Assembly (NCBI GenBank): GCA_003241965.1
Contig: QBMB01000006.1
Span: 21,351 to 85,350, forward strand
Reading direction: 5' to 3'
Length of the DNA: 64,000 bases
Source of the DNA: Burkholderiales bacterium
GTDB taxonomy: Bacteria > Pseudomonadota > Gammaproteobacteria > Burkholderiales > Burkholderiaceae_C
Below the pieces are notes generated by a model. That model did not search any database. It had not been told where the DNA came from and worked only from the letters and a program-made list of their open reading frames with translations. Both the position numbers and the translations under genes were made by a program. Shown piece after piece: positions 27,430 to 35,875 of this stretch. Position 1 is the stretch's first letter. The number at the start of each line of letters is the position of its first letter.

Positions 27430-29085
27430 ATGTCCACACGCCTCATCCCCAGCGCCCAGGTCGACCGCTTCGTGCACGACCACCTGCCGCCGCCTGAGCA
27501 GTGGCCCGAGCTGCGCTTCGACCGGCCCGAGCTGCAGCTGCCCGCGCAGGTCAATGCGGTGCAGGCGCTGTTCGAGCGCGCCATGGTCGCCGGCCATGCA
27601 GACCGAGCACTGTTTCGCAGCGACGAACGCACGCTGAGCTACGCGCAGGCACAGCTTGAAGTGAACCGCATCGCCAATGCGCTCACTGTGGAGCTGGGTC
27701 TGGTACCCGGCAACCGCGTGCTGCTGCGCGGCGGCAACTCGGTGGCCATGGCGCTGGCCTGGCTGGCCACGGTACAGGCCGGGCTCATTGCGGTGGCCAC
27801 CATGCCGCTGCTGCGTGCCAAAGAGCTCGGCGCCATCGTGGCCAAGGCGCAGCCCGTGCTCGCGCTGTGCGACGTGAAGTTGCAGGACGAACTCAAGACC
27901 GCTTTGGCGGCCGACCCGACCACCGCCGGCATGACGCTGCTGGTGTTCAACACCGGCAGCACCGACGTGCCGAACTCATTGGAAGCCATGGCGCAGCGCC
28001 AGTGCATGCACAGCGCACCCTGCCCCACCGCCGCCACCGACATCGCACTGCTGGCCTTCACCTCCGGCACCACCGGCACACCCAAGGCCGCCGTGCACAC
28101 CCACCGCGATGTGCTCGCCGCCTGCGAGACCTGGCCGCGCCACGTGCTGCGCGCCACACCCGACGACATCGTCATGGGCTCTCCGCCGCTGGCCTTCACC
28201 TTCGGGCTGGGCGGACTGCTGGTGTTTCCCATGTGGGCGGGCGCCTCGGTGTACTTCCCGTCTGTGCCTTACACGCCCGAGGGCATGGTGCAACTCATGA
28301 TCCGCGTGGGCGCCACCATCTGCTACACCGCGCCCACTTTCTACCGGCAGATGGCCGCGTTCGCCAAAGTGCACGGCATCGGACAGCTGCGCATCAGCGT
28401 GAGCGCGGGCGAGGGTCTGCCCGACGCCACGCGCCAGCTCTGGAAAGAAGCCACCGGGCTGGAGATGCTGGACGGCATTGGCGCTACCGAGATGTTCCAC
28501 ATCTTCATCTCGTCGCCACCCGAGTCGGTGCGCCGTGGCGCCATTGGCCAGGCGGTGCCGGGCTACGAGGCGCGCGTGGTGAACGACGCCGGTGAGCCGC
28601 TGCCCACGGGCGAAGTGGGCAAGCTCGCGGTGATCGGCCCCACCGGCTGCCGCTACCTCGACGACGAGCGCCAGACCCAGTACGTCCAGGGCGGCTGGAA
28701 CCACCCTGGCGACGCTTTCCGAATGGACGCCGACGGCTACTTTTTCTACCAGGCGCGCACCGACGACATGATCATCACCGCCGGCTACAACGTGGCCGGT
28801 CCCGAAGTGGAAGCCGCCCTGCTGGAGCACCCGGCCGTGGCCGAGTGCGGTGTGGTGGGCAAGCCCGACGACGAGCGCGGCCAGATCGTGCAGGCCTTCG
28901 TGGTGCTCAAGCCGGGACACGCGGCCGATGCCGCGCAGGTGAAGGCGCTTCAAGACCATGTGAAGCACAGCCTGGCCCCCTACAAGTACCCGCGTGAGGT
29001 GGTCTTCATGCCCCAGCTCCCGCGCACTGAAACCGGCAAGCTGCAGCGTTTTGCGCTGCGCCAGCAAGCTACCCAACAACACTGA
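27430..29085 (+). CDS. 2-aminobenzoate-CoA ligase (benzoate-CoA ligase family)
   Basis: This 551-residue ANL ligase has P-loop LAFTSGTTGTPKAAVHTH, A5 region GIGATEMFHIFIS, hinge ARTDDMIITAGYNV and catalytic Lys in RTETGKLQRF. The benzoate-type acid pocket segment PPLAFTFGLGGLLVFP is present. Located with the fused monooxygenase/reductase it should activate anthranilate to 2-aminobenzoyl-CoA, as AbmG does in Azoarcus. Benzoate or salicylate cannot be excluded. It starts 13 bases after the dehydrogenase. Confidence 0.85.
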   Translation: MSTRLIPSAQVDRFVHDHLPPPEQWPELRFDRPELQLPAQVNAVQALFERAMVAGHADRALFRSDERTLSYAQAQLEVNRIANALTVELGLVPGNRVLLRGGNSVAMALAWLATVQAGLIAVATMPLLRAKELGAIVAKAQPVLALCDVKLQDELKTALAADPTTAGMTLLVFNTGSTDVPNSLEAMAQRQCMHSAPCPTAATDIALLAFTSGTTGTPKAAVHTHRDVLAACETWPRHVLRATPDDIVMGSPPLAFTFGLGGLLVFPMWAGASVYFPSVPYTPEGMVQLMIRVGATICYTAPTFYRQMAAFAKVHGIGQLRISVSAGEGLPDATRQLWKEATGLEMLDGIGATEMFHIFISSPPESVRRGAIGQAVPGYEARVVNDAGEPLPTGEVGKLAVIGPTGCRYLDDERQTQYVQGGWNHPGDAFRMDADGYFFYQARTDDMIITAGYNVAGPEVEAALLEHPAVAECGVVGKPDDERGQIVQAFVVLKPGHAADAAQVKALQDHVKHSLAPYKYPREVVFMPQLPRTETGKLQRFALRQQATQQH

Positions 29086-29095
29086 GACATCCCGG

Positions 29096-29488
29096 ATGAA
29101 ACATCTGCAACCGCCCGGCTGGGCCACCCCCAAGGGCTACGCCAACGGCATCAGCGCGCGCGGCACCCACGTGTTCGTGGGCGGTCAGATCGGCTGGAAC
29201 GCCACCCAGACCTTCGAGAGCGACGACTTCATTGCGCAAACGCGCCAGGCCCTGCTCAACATCCGCGACGTGCTCACCTGCGCCGACGCCGGGCCACAGC
29301 ACATGGTGCGCATGACCTGGTACATCACCGACCGGGTGGAGTACAACGCCCGCCTGCGCGAACTCGGCGAGGCCTACCGCGAGGTGATGGGCAAAAACTT
29401 CCCCGCCATGACCTGCGTCGAAGTGAGTGCGCTGGTGGAGGAGCGGGCCAAGGTGGAGATCGAAGTGACGGCGGTGGTGCCGGACTGA
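29096..29488 (+). CDS. RidA/YjgF-family protein
   Basis: This 130-residue RidA-fold protein has GYANGISARGTHVFVGGQIG and FPAMTCVEVSALVEERAKVEIE. In E. coli RidA the corresponding segment is ARSCVEV, whose Arg105 binds the carboxylate of enamine/imine substrates; here that Arg is Met. In this operon the nitrogen must leave an enamine on a CoA-ester ring, which lacks that free carboxylate. A specialised imine hydrolase role is therefore plausible but inferred. It is the last gene, followed by a terminator. Confidence 0.88.
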   Translation: MKHLQPPGWATPKGYANGISARGTHVFVGGQIGWNATQTFESDDFIAQTRQALLNIRDVLTCADAGPQHMVRMTWYITDRVEYNARLRELGEAYREVMGKNFPAMTCVEVSALVEERAKVEIEVTAVVPD

Positions 29489-29506
29489 CAAAAGCGATCG
29501 CCCACG

Positions 29507-29536
29507 AAAAAGCCCACCGATCAAGGTGGGCTTTTT
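29507..29536. terminator. Bidirectional rho-independent terminator
   Basis: The 12-bp stem AAAAAGCCCACC / GGTGGGCTTTTT around the loop GATCAA has A- and T-runs on both flanks. It can end the anthraniloyl-CoA operon and the convergent PEP-CTERM gene. Confidence 0.92.
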
Positions 29537-29568
29537 CACGAGCAGGCAAGCCCGCTCAGGCGCAGCAC

Positions 29569-30273
29569 TCAGGCAGCGCGGCGACGGCGGGCGAAGCCCA
29601 GACCGGCCAGACCCAGACCCAACAGGGCGATGGTGCCCGGCTCAGGCACGGCGCGGGTGGCGCTCCAGGCGATGTTGTCGAATTCGAAGGCGTAGCTGGT
29701 GCTTTTGAACACGATCTTGTCGAAACCACCGATCAGGTCGATGTTCACGTAGAAGGTGCCTGCCGCGCCCTGGTTGCCAGTGGCGGTCGAGGTGACATCG
29801 TCGCCATTCAACGAGCCCATGGACAGGCCGTTGTTGAAGAACTCCATCGTGTTGCCGTTGCCTGGGTCCACAGAACCCCACAGCAGGCCGAAGTAAAACT
29901 GGTCAGCAGTGAAATTGATGACGATGTTGGAACCGACTTGGGCGTTCGTGGAGCCAGTGGTGAGGTATCGGGTCGAGTTCTCACCGTCGCCCTGAACGCC
30001 GCCCATGAAGCCAAAGCCAATGCCGTTGGCGCCGGACAGGACGGGTGCAGCATAGAAACCGGACGAGCTGCCCGACACAAAAGCTGCATTTGGCGTCACG
30101 TCAATGGAGCCCAAACCTGTGCCCTCGGGCATCGGAGTGTCGATGTCCAGGTTCCACTTGTTCACACCGGTCGGCGCACCACCCACCGAAGAGAACACGG
30201 TCGGGGCTGCGGAAGCAGCACCCATGGAGGCAACCAGAGCGGTGGCGAGAGCAATCTTGGTGAAGAAGGTCAT
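29569..30273 (-). CDS. PEP-CTERM sorting domain protein
   Basis: This 234-residue exported protein has a Sec signal (cleavage after GAASA), a Gly/Asn/Thr-rich beta-type body and a C-terminal sorting tail: VPEPG, a hydrophobic helix (TIALLGLGLAGLGFA) and RRRRAA. Exosortase EpsH/XrtA recognises this tail, and such proteins are linked to exopolysaccharide or biofilm. No exosortase is in the window. Its base composition is less GC-rich than its neighbours. A sigma-54-type promoter lies upstream, as known for many PEP-CTERM genes. The start at 30273 follows from the signal peptide. Confidence 0.92.
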   Translation of the reverse strand: MTFFTKIALATALVASMGAASAAPTVFSSVGGAPTGVNKWNLDIDTPMPEGTGLGSIDVTPNAAFVSGSSSGFYAAPVLSGANGIGFGFMGGVQGDGENSTRYLTTGSTNAQVGSNIVINFTADQFYFGLLWGSVDPGNGNTMEFFNNGLSMGSLNGDDVTSTATGNQGAAGTFYVNIDLIGGFDKIVFKSTSYAFEFDNIAWSATRAVPEPGTIALLGLGLAGLGFARRRRAA

Positions 30274-30321
30274 GAAATTAGTTTTTATCAATGCACCTTT
30301 TGTGCGGGATAGAAAGTACCT

Positions 30322-30337
30322 TGCAAGACGCGGGCCA
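30322..30337 (-). promoter_or_regulatory. Sigma-54 promoter of PEP-CTERM gene
   Basis: The minus strand reads TGGCCCGCGTCTTGCA, matching the -24/-12 consensus TGGCACG-N4-TTGCA with one mismatch and exact spacing. It lies about 50 bases before the ATG. PEP-CTERM genes are commonly RpoN-dependent with PrsK/PrsR. Confidence 0.75.
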
Positions 30338-30561
30338 CGCCAGCGCACCCATGATTTGTAACGACTTGTCTGAGCCTTCACTCAGCAGCCTGCGCAATCT
30401 GTCAAATATCCCGACAGTTTTGAGCCGCCGTCCGAGTCCACACCATAGGGGGGTATAGAACTCGCCTACCACGGTGGAAAGGCTTTCCGAGCGGCGCAAC
30501 AACGATGGCCCCACCGCCGTCGTGGCTTGCCTGCACTTCCGATTTCCCTCCAGAATCTTTC

Positions 30562-30583
30562 TCCCGAAAAGTGGTTTTCGGGA
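30562..30583 (+). promoter_or_regulatory. Inverted repeat in leader of dehydrogenase operon
   Basis: TCCCGAAAA-GTGG-TTTTCGGGA is a perfect 9-bp dyad that ends 24 bases before the sugar dehydrogenase ATG. It could be an operator or a leader hairpin. The rest of the 334-base divergent gap (30274-30607) holds the sigma-54 promoter and nothing else that I recognise. Confidence 0.55.
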
Positions 30584-30607
30584 ATCAAAAACCCACAGAG
30601 GAGACAT

Positions 30608-31885
30608 ATGAAACGCACCCAACTGTTGCTGGCCTTGATGGCCTGCGGCCTGGCGACCAGCGCCCTGGCCCAGGCCGGCAAGGACAACCTTGCAACCCTC
30701 AAGCAGATGAAGGTCTCAGGCGTCGACCTGAACATTCCACCGGTTCCGCAAGAAGGCAAAAACGCCGATGCGATCCGCGCCAACCTCAAGGCCGTGAAGC
30801 TGCCGCCCGGTTTCAAGATCGAGCTCTACGCCGTGGTGCCGGACGCGCGCCACATGGCGGTGGCCCCGTCCACCAACATGCTCTTCGTGGGCACACGCAA
30901 GACCCGCGTGTGGGCGGTGACCGATCGCAACGGTGACGGCACCGCCGACGAGGTCAAACCCTTCGCACCGTCGATCAACTTCAAGGTGCCCAACGGCGTG
31001 TGCTGGACCAAGGACGGCTTCCTCGTCGTGGTCGAGCACAACCGCGTGCTCAACTTCCCCGCTGCCGAGTTCTTCTATGAAGGACCGGATGTTGCCGTGA
31101 TCGAGGTGGTATCCCAAGGCGGCCTGATCCCGGTGGAAGAAGAGTCGTTCAACCACGGCGCACGCACCTGCCGCGTGGCCGACGACGGCATGCTCTACAT
31201 CACCCTGGGCCAGCCGCACAACGTGCAACCGGCGGGCAAGGTCGAGCTGTACGACAAGCTGGGCATCGGCGGTGTGGTCCGCATGAACGCCTTTGACGGA
31301 TCCAAGCGCGAGGTGTTTTCGCGTGGCATGCGCAACTCGGTCGGCATGGACATCAACCCCAAGGACAAGTCGGTGTGGTGGACCGACAACCAGACCGACG
31401 GCCTGGGTGACGACGTCCCGCCGGGCGAGCTCAACCGCGCCACCAAGGTCGGTGAACACTTTGGCTATCCCTACTGGAACGGCAAATTCAAGGTGGCAGG
31501 CACAGCCGCCGCAACCGACCTCAAGGACATGAAGGAACCCGCCAACGCGGTCTTCCCGCAGGTGGAGTTCCCGGCCCACCAGGCGCAGCTGGGCATGACC
31601 TTCTACAACGGCAAGCAGTTCCCGGCCAAGTACCAGGGCGGCATCTTCGTGGCCTCGCACGGCTCGTGGAACCGCAGCCAGGCCACCGGCGCGTTGATCA
31701 ACTTCATCCCGCTCAACGCCAACGGCACCGCCGGCAAGTCCGAGGTGTTCGCTGAGGGCTGGCTGGACGGCAACGGCGTCTACAAGGGCCGCCCGGTGGA
31801 TGTGGCGCCCATGAAGGACGGCTCGCTGCTGATCTCCGACGACTACGTCGGCGCGATCTACCGCGTGACCTACTCGCCGAACTGA
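30608..31885 (+). CDS. PQQ-dependent sugar/sorbosone dehydrogenase-like protein
   Basis: This 425-residue periplasmic protein has a Sec signal (cleavage after ATSALAQA). It is a six-bladed propeller of the soluble glucose/L-sorbosone dehydrogenase family: PPGFKIELYAVVPDARHMA, EESFNHGARTCRVADDG, GMRNSVGMDINPKDKSVWWT and HFGYPYWNGKF. These enzymes use PQQ to oxidise sugars or aldoses and pass electrons to cytochrome c. GAGGAG precedes the ATG. Directly downstream are a small cytochrome c and a PqqU-like receptor, which supports PQQ use. Substrate unknown. Confidence 0.85.
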   Translation: MKRTQLLLALMACGLATSALAQAGKDNLATLKQMKVSGVDLNIPPVPQEGKNADAIRANLKAVKLPPGFKIELYAVVPDARHMAVAPSTNMLFVGTRKTRVWAVTDRNGDGTADEVKPFAPSINFKVPNGVCWTKDGFLVVVEHNRVLNFPAAEFFYEGPDVAVIEVVSQGGLIPVEEESFNHGARTCRVADDGMLYITLGQPHNVQPAGKVELYDKLGIGGVVRMNAFDGSKREVFSRGMRNSVGMDINPKDKSVWWTDNQTDGLGDDVPPGELNRATKVGEHFGYPYWNGKFKVAGTAAATDLKDMKEPANAVFPQVEFPAHQAQLGMTFYNGKQFPAKYQGGIFVASHGSWNRSQATGALINFIPLNANGTAGKSEVFAEGWLDGNGVYKGRPVDVAPMKDGSLLISDDYVGAIYRVTYSPN

Positions 31886-31905
31886 TCGAGCCCCGCTCGA
31901 CCTCT

Positions 31906-31937
31906 CGCGCAAGCGGCCCACACAGGCCGCTTGCGCG
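31906..31937 (+). terminator. 13-bp stem-loop after dehydrogenase gene
   Basis: CGCGCAAGCGGCC pairs perfectly with GGCCGCTTGCGCG around the loop CACACA. Only a weak T-rich stretch follows (GTTTCACGTTT). It could partially terminate or stabilise the dehydrogenase message before the cytochrome gene. Confidence 0.65.
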
Positions 31938-31965
31938 GTTTCACGTTTGAACGGACTTCCTCCCC

Positions 31966-32280
31966 ATGCGAATCCCCCTCCTCATGGCCGCCGCACTGAG
32001 CGTCGGCGCTGCCCACGCAGCCGATCCCGTTGTGGGCCGCACCAAGGCCAGCATGGCCTGCGCCGTCTGCCACGGACCCACCGGCATGTCCATGATGCCC
32101 AACGCACCGCACCTGGCCGGCCAACCGGCCATCTACCTCGTCGAACAGCTGAAGAACTACCGCAGCGGCAAACGCACGCACGAGGTCATGGGCGTGATCG
32201 CCAAACCGCTCACCGACGCCGAGATCGAGGATCTCGCCGCCTGGTATTCCTCGCTGCAGATCAGCGTGCAAGCTCCCTGA
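31966..32280 (+). CDS. Small periplasmic c-type cytochrome
   Basis: This 104-residue protein has a signal peptide (cleavage after GAAHA), one haem-binding motif CAVCH and a likely Met ligand in EVMGVIAKPL. The size is that of cytochrome c553/c4-type single-haem proteins. Placed between the PQQ dehydrogenase and the TonB receptor it is the obvious electron acceptor of the dehydrogenase. Confidence 0.92.
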   Translation: MRIPLLMAAALSVGAAHAADPVVGRTKASMACAVCHGPTGMSMMPNAPHLAGQPAIYLVEQLKNYRSGKRTHEVMGVIAKPLTDAEIEDLAAWYSSLQISVQAP

Positions 32281-32301
32281 CACACAAGACTCCCATCCAT
32301 C

Positions 32302-34458
32302 ATGCAAGTGCGCTCCCTGGTTCTTTTCCCCCTGGCCGTGTTGCCCGCCTGGCTGCACGCGCAGACCCCCACCCCACCGCCGGAGGCCGATGGCGGCGCG
32401 CTCGCACCGGTGGTCATCACCGGCAGTTCATCGGCCAGCAACCGCTGGCTGGGTACCGCCACGGTGGACGTGATCGATGGCCGTGAACTGCGCGACGGCC
32501 AGTTGCAGATCAACCTCTCCGAGGGTCTGGCGCGCGTGCCGGGCCTGGTCATCCGCAACCGCGAGAACTACGCGCAGGACCTGCAGGTCTCCATCCGCGG
32601 CTACGGCGCGCGCTCCACCTTCGGCGTGCGCGGCGTGCGCCTGTTTGTCGACGGCATTCCAGCCAGCGCGCCCGACGGTTCGGGCCAGGCGGCCAACTTC
32701 CCGCTGGGCAGCGCCGACCGCATCGAGGTCGTGCGCGGCCCGTTTGCCGCGCTGTACGGAGCCTCCAGCGGCGGGGCGATCCTGGCCTACACGCAAGATG
32801 GCACCCGGCCGGGTGAAGTGCGTGTCGGCGCGGTGATGGGCTCCAACGGTCTGTGGCGTCTGTCCACCCAGGCCACTGGCCAGACCGGCACCCCAGAAGC
32901 CCCGGGCTGGTCGTACACGCTGGACGTAGGCAAGTTCGCCACCGACGGCGCGCGCCCACAGTCAGCCGCCGACCGCACCACCGCCAACGTGAAGCTCTCG
33001 CGTGCCCACGAGGGTGGTCGAACGGTGATTCTGTTCAACCAGCAACGCGCCTTTGCGCTCGACCCGCTGGGCCTGTCGCGTGCCGAGTTCGAGGCCAGCG
33101 ATGAAGCGACCACCCCCGTGGCCACGCAGTTCAACACCCGCAAGTCGGTGTCGCAGAGCCAGCTCGGCCTGGCCTGGGACCAGGCGCTGGGTGGCGGGCA
33201 CAAGATCGAGCTGATGGGCTACGGCGGCACCCGCCAGGTGGTGCAGTACCAGGCCATCCCCACCGGCGCCCAGGGCATCACCAGCTCGGGCGGCGTGATC
33301 GACCTCGACCGCACCTACTGGGGCTGGAACGGCCGCTGGCGCTGGAGCGGCGAGGCGGCCAACGGCCGTGTGAACGTGAGCGCAGGCCTGGCCTCCGACC
33401 GCCAGACCGACGAGCGCAAGGGCTACCAGAACTTTGTCGGCCCGACGCTGGGCGTGCAAGGCGCACTGCGCCGCGACGAGACCAACCGCGCCACCACCCT
33501 CGACCCCTACGTGCAAGGCGAATGGGCCAGTGATCAACTCACGCTCAGCGCAGGCGTGCGGCGCGTGCATGCCGAGTACACCTCCAGCGACCGTTTCATC
33601 GTGGGCGCCAACGGCAACGACAGCGGCGAAAAAAGCTTCGGCGCCACCTTGCCGGTGGTGGGCGCACGCTGGCAACTCACACCGGGGCTGCAGGCCTTCT
33701 TCAATGTGGGCAAAGGGCTGGAGATCCCCACGCTCAACGAAGTGGCCTACCAAAGCAGCGGCGCGGCCGGCTTCAACACCGCGCTCAATGCGGCGCGCAG
33801 CACCAGCGCCGAAGTCGGCCTGCGCGGGCGCAACGGCGCGGGCCTGTGGAACGCCACCGCATTCGACATCCGCACCGACGACGAGATCGTGGTGCAGAAC
33901 AACACCGGCGGTCGCTCGACCTTCCAGAACGCCGGTCGCACGAAGCGCCAGGGTCTGGAACTCTCGGCTGAGTACGGCCTGGGCCCGGTCACCCTGACCA
34001 CCGCCTACACCTACATCCGCGCGCGCTACGAGGACAGCTTCCGCACCTGCACCGTCACGCAGTGTCCGGGCGTCAATCCCCAGGTGCTGGTGCCCGCCGG
34101 CAACAGCATGCCGGGGATCCCGGGTCAGCAGCTGTTTGCACAGATCGCCTGGGCACCAAACCTGGCCGGCAGCTGGGCCGCCGGCAGCGTGTTCACGCTG
34201 GAGGCACGCCACACCGGTCGCGTGTTCGTCAACGACCTCAACAGCGATGCAGCCGCCAGCAACACCCTCTTCAGCCTGGGCGCCCGCTTCGAGCAAACCA
34301 CCGGCGCCTGGACCTGGCGCGAGTTCGTGCGCATCGACAACCTCACCGACAAGAAACATGTGGGCTCGGTGATCGTCAACGACGGCAACAGCCGCTTCTT
34401 CGAACCCGGCTTGGGCCGCTCGCTATCGGCCGGGGCCGAACTCACGCGTCGCTTCTGA
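32302..34458 (+). CDS. pqqU: TonB-dependent receptor, PqqU/YncD-like
   Basis: This 718-residue outer-membrane receptor has a signal peptide (after WLHAQ), a TonB-box region near APVVITGS, a plug at about 50-160 and a 22-strand barrel ending in RRF. It resembles E. coli YncD (now PqqU, the PQQ importer) along its whole length as I recall that sequence: LSEGLARVPGLVIRNRENYA, the SIRGYGARSTFGVRG segment, PDGSGQAANF, ERKGYQNFV, GALRRDE and VGSVIVNDGNSRFFEPGLGR. Next to a PQQ-type dehydrogenase this makes PQQ uptake the likely function. It starts 21 bases after the cytochrome gene. Confidence 0.83.
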   Translation: MQVRSLVLFPLAVLPAWLHAQTPTPPPEADGGALAPVVITGSSSASNRWLGTATVDVIDGRELRDGQLQINLSEGLARVPGLVIRNRENYAQDLQVSIRGYGARSTFGVRGVRLFVDGIPASAPDGSGQAANFPLGSADRIEVVRGPFAALYGASSGGAILAYTQDGTRPGEVRVGAVMGSNGLWRLSTQATGQTGTPEAPGWSYTLDVGKFATDGARPQSAADRTTANVKLSRAHEGGRTVILFNQQRAFALDPLGLSRAEFEASDEATTPVATQFNTRKSVSQSQLGLAWDQALGGGHKIELMGYGGTRQVVQYQAIPTGAQGITSSGGVIDLDRTYWGWNGRWRWSGEAANGRVNVSAGLASDRQTDERKGYQNFVGPTLGVQGALRRDETNRATTLDPYVQGEWASDQLTLSAGVRRVHAEYTSSDRFIVGANGNDSGEKSFGATLPVVGARWQLTPGLQAFFNVGKGLEIPTLNEVAYQSSGAAGFNTALNAARSTSAEVGLRGRNGAGLWNATAFDIRTDDEIVVQNNTGGRSTFQNAGRTKRQGLELSAEYGLGPVTLTTAYTYIRARYEDSFRTCTVTQCPGVNPQVLVPAGNSMPGIPGQQLFAQIAWAPNLAGSWAAGSVFTLEARHTGRVFVNDLNSDAAASNTLFSLGARFEQTTGAWTWREFVRIDNLTDKKHVGSVIVNDGNSRFFEPGLGRSLSAGAELTRRF

Positions 34459-34478
34459 GCGAAGGGTGAGCTGTCCGC

Positions 34479-35684
34479 TCAGACCGGCAGCCGCCCGAAC
34501 TCGCTCTCGGGGTCGATCACCTGGCCCGGCAGGCTGATGGCAAAGGTGCAGCCGGCGCCCGATGCCGACTCGCACCAGATGCGCCCGCCGTGGCGCTCGA
34601 CGATGCGCTGCGTCAGGGCCAGACCGGTGCCGATGCCCTCGTAGTCCATCGAGTGGTGTTGCCGCTGGAACAAGGCGAACAGGTTGGGCGCGTGTTCCAG
34701 GTCGAAGCCCACGCCGTTGTCGCGCACGAACACCACCCGCTCACCGGTGCTGTCGGTCCATTGCCCCACTTCGATGCGAGCCGGGGTTCTCGTGCGCGTG
34801 AAGCTCACCGCGTTGTCCAGCAGGTTGCGCAGCACCTCGGCCAGCAAAATGGCGTCGCCGCGCACCTGAGGCAGATCGTCGTCGATCACCCACTCGATCG
34901 AGCGCGCCGGGTGCTCGGCTTGCAGGTGGCGCACCACGCCGTGCACCAGCGGGCTCAGCGGCACCTGCTGGCGCGCGAGCTGCACGCGCCCCATGCGCGC
35001 ATATTCGAGCAAGCCTTCGATCATCAAACCCATGCGCTTGCTGGCCTTGGCGATCGAGGCCTGGTACTGCAGCAGCTGGCTGTCGCCGTTGGCGCCCAGG
35101 CGCTCCTGCGCCAGCGACACGAAGCTGGAGATGTGGCGCAGGGGCGCTCGCAAGTCGTGCGAGACGCTGTGCGAGAACACGTCGATGTCCTTGTTCGCCG
35201 CCACCAACTGGTTGGTGCGCCGGGCCACACGCTGCTCCAGGTCGCGCCTGAGCTGAGCCACATGCTGCTCGGCCTGGCTGCGTGCGGTGGCATCCAGCAC
35301 CACCGCGCTGGCGCACAGAAAGCGTCCCTCGGCATCGAGCACGGGCTCGGTGCCCACCTCGGCCCGGAACACCTGGTCGTTCGGGCCAGCAATGTCCAGC
35401 TCCAGCGGCGCGCCCAGGCCACCGCGCGAGAGCACCGCGAGAAAGGAACCCAGCATGGCCCGTGAATGTGCGTCGGTGAGACCCACCAGACTCAGAAAAT
35501 CCGTGGCCTGCGTGGGGCGTCCCTCCTTGAAACTGCGGGCATCCAACCCCAGCCACTCGATCAGTGTGCGGTTGATGTGGACCACGCGCAGCTCGACGTC
35601 GATGCAGACCAACCCACAGGGCACGCGGTCGTACAAGGCACGGTGGCTGGTGGAAAGTTCGGGGAAAGCTGGCGTGTTGTCCAT
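34479..35684 (-). CDS. PAS sensor histidine kinase, soluble
   Basis: This kinase of about 401 residues has no membrane segment. The PAS domain spans about 10-140 (LYDRVPCGLVCIDVELRVVHI). A coiled coil follows, then HisKA with the His in DVFSHSVSHDLRAPLRHI and HATPase with NLLDNAVSFT, VRDNGVGFD and GIGTGLAL. The type is that of phytochrome-like/cyanobacterial light or redox kinases. The start at 35684 is preferred. It converges tail to tail with pqqU. A LuxR-type regulator and a NarX-like kinase lie upstream on the same strand; no receiver gene directly adjoins it, so its partner is uncertain. Confidence 0.87.
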   Translation of the reverse strand: MDNTPAFPELSTSHRALYDRVPCGLVCIDVELRVVHINRTLIEWLGLDARSFKEGRPTQATDFLSLVGLTDAHSRAMLGSFLAVLSRGGLGAPLELDIAGPNDQVFRAEVGTEPVLDAEGRFLCASAVVLDATARSQAEQHVAQLRRDLEQRVARRTNQLVAANKDIDVFSHSVSHDLRAPLRHISSFVSLAQERLGANGDSQLLQYQASIAKASKRMGLMIEGLLEYARMGRVQLARQQVPLSPLVHGVVRHLQAEHPARSIEWVIDDDLPQVRGDAILLAEVLRNLLDNAVSFTRTRTPARIEVGQWTDSTGERVVFVRDNGVGFDLEHAPNLFALFQRQHHSMDYEGIGTGLALTQRIVERHGGRIWCESASGAGCTFAISLPGQVIDPESEFGRLPV

Positions 35685-35875
35685 GGCGTCTCGCTGGGAA
35701 AGGGGCATGGGTAGGGCGATCAGCAACCACCGGGATGCAACTCGCCATGTCTGGGCTGCGGTGCTGAATTTCAGTATCGGACAAAAGGCCGCCGCACGGT
35801 GCGCTTTTTGTCCAGGAACTGCCGTCAGAACCCAGCGCCGCTGGACGCCCTGGTGTTCGAGATGTGTTCAAAGGC

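Noticed and set aside
32962-34359. 465-codon minus-strand frame opposite the TonB receptor
   Set aside because: It is a shadow of the receptor, which matches PqqU/YncD along its whole length.
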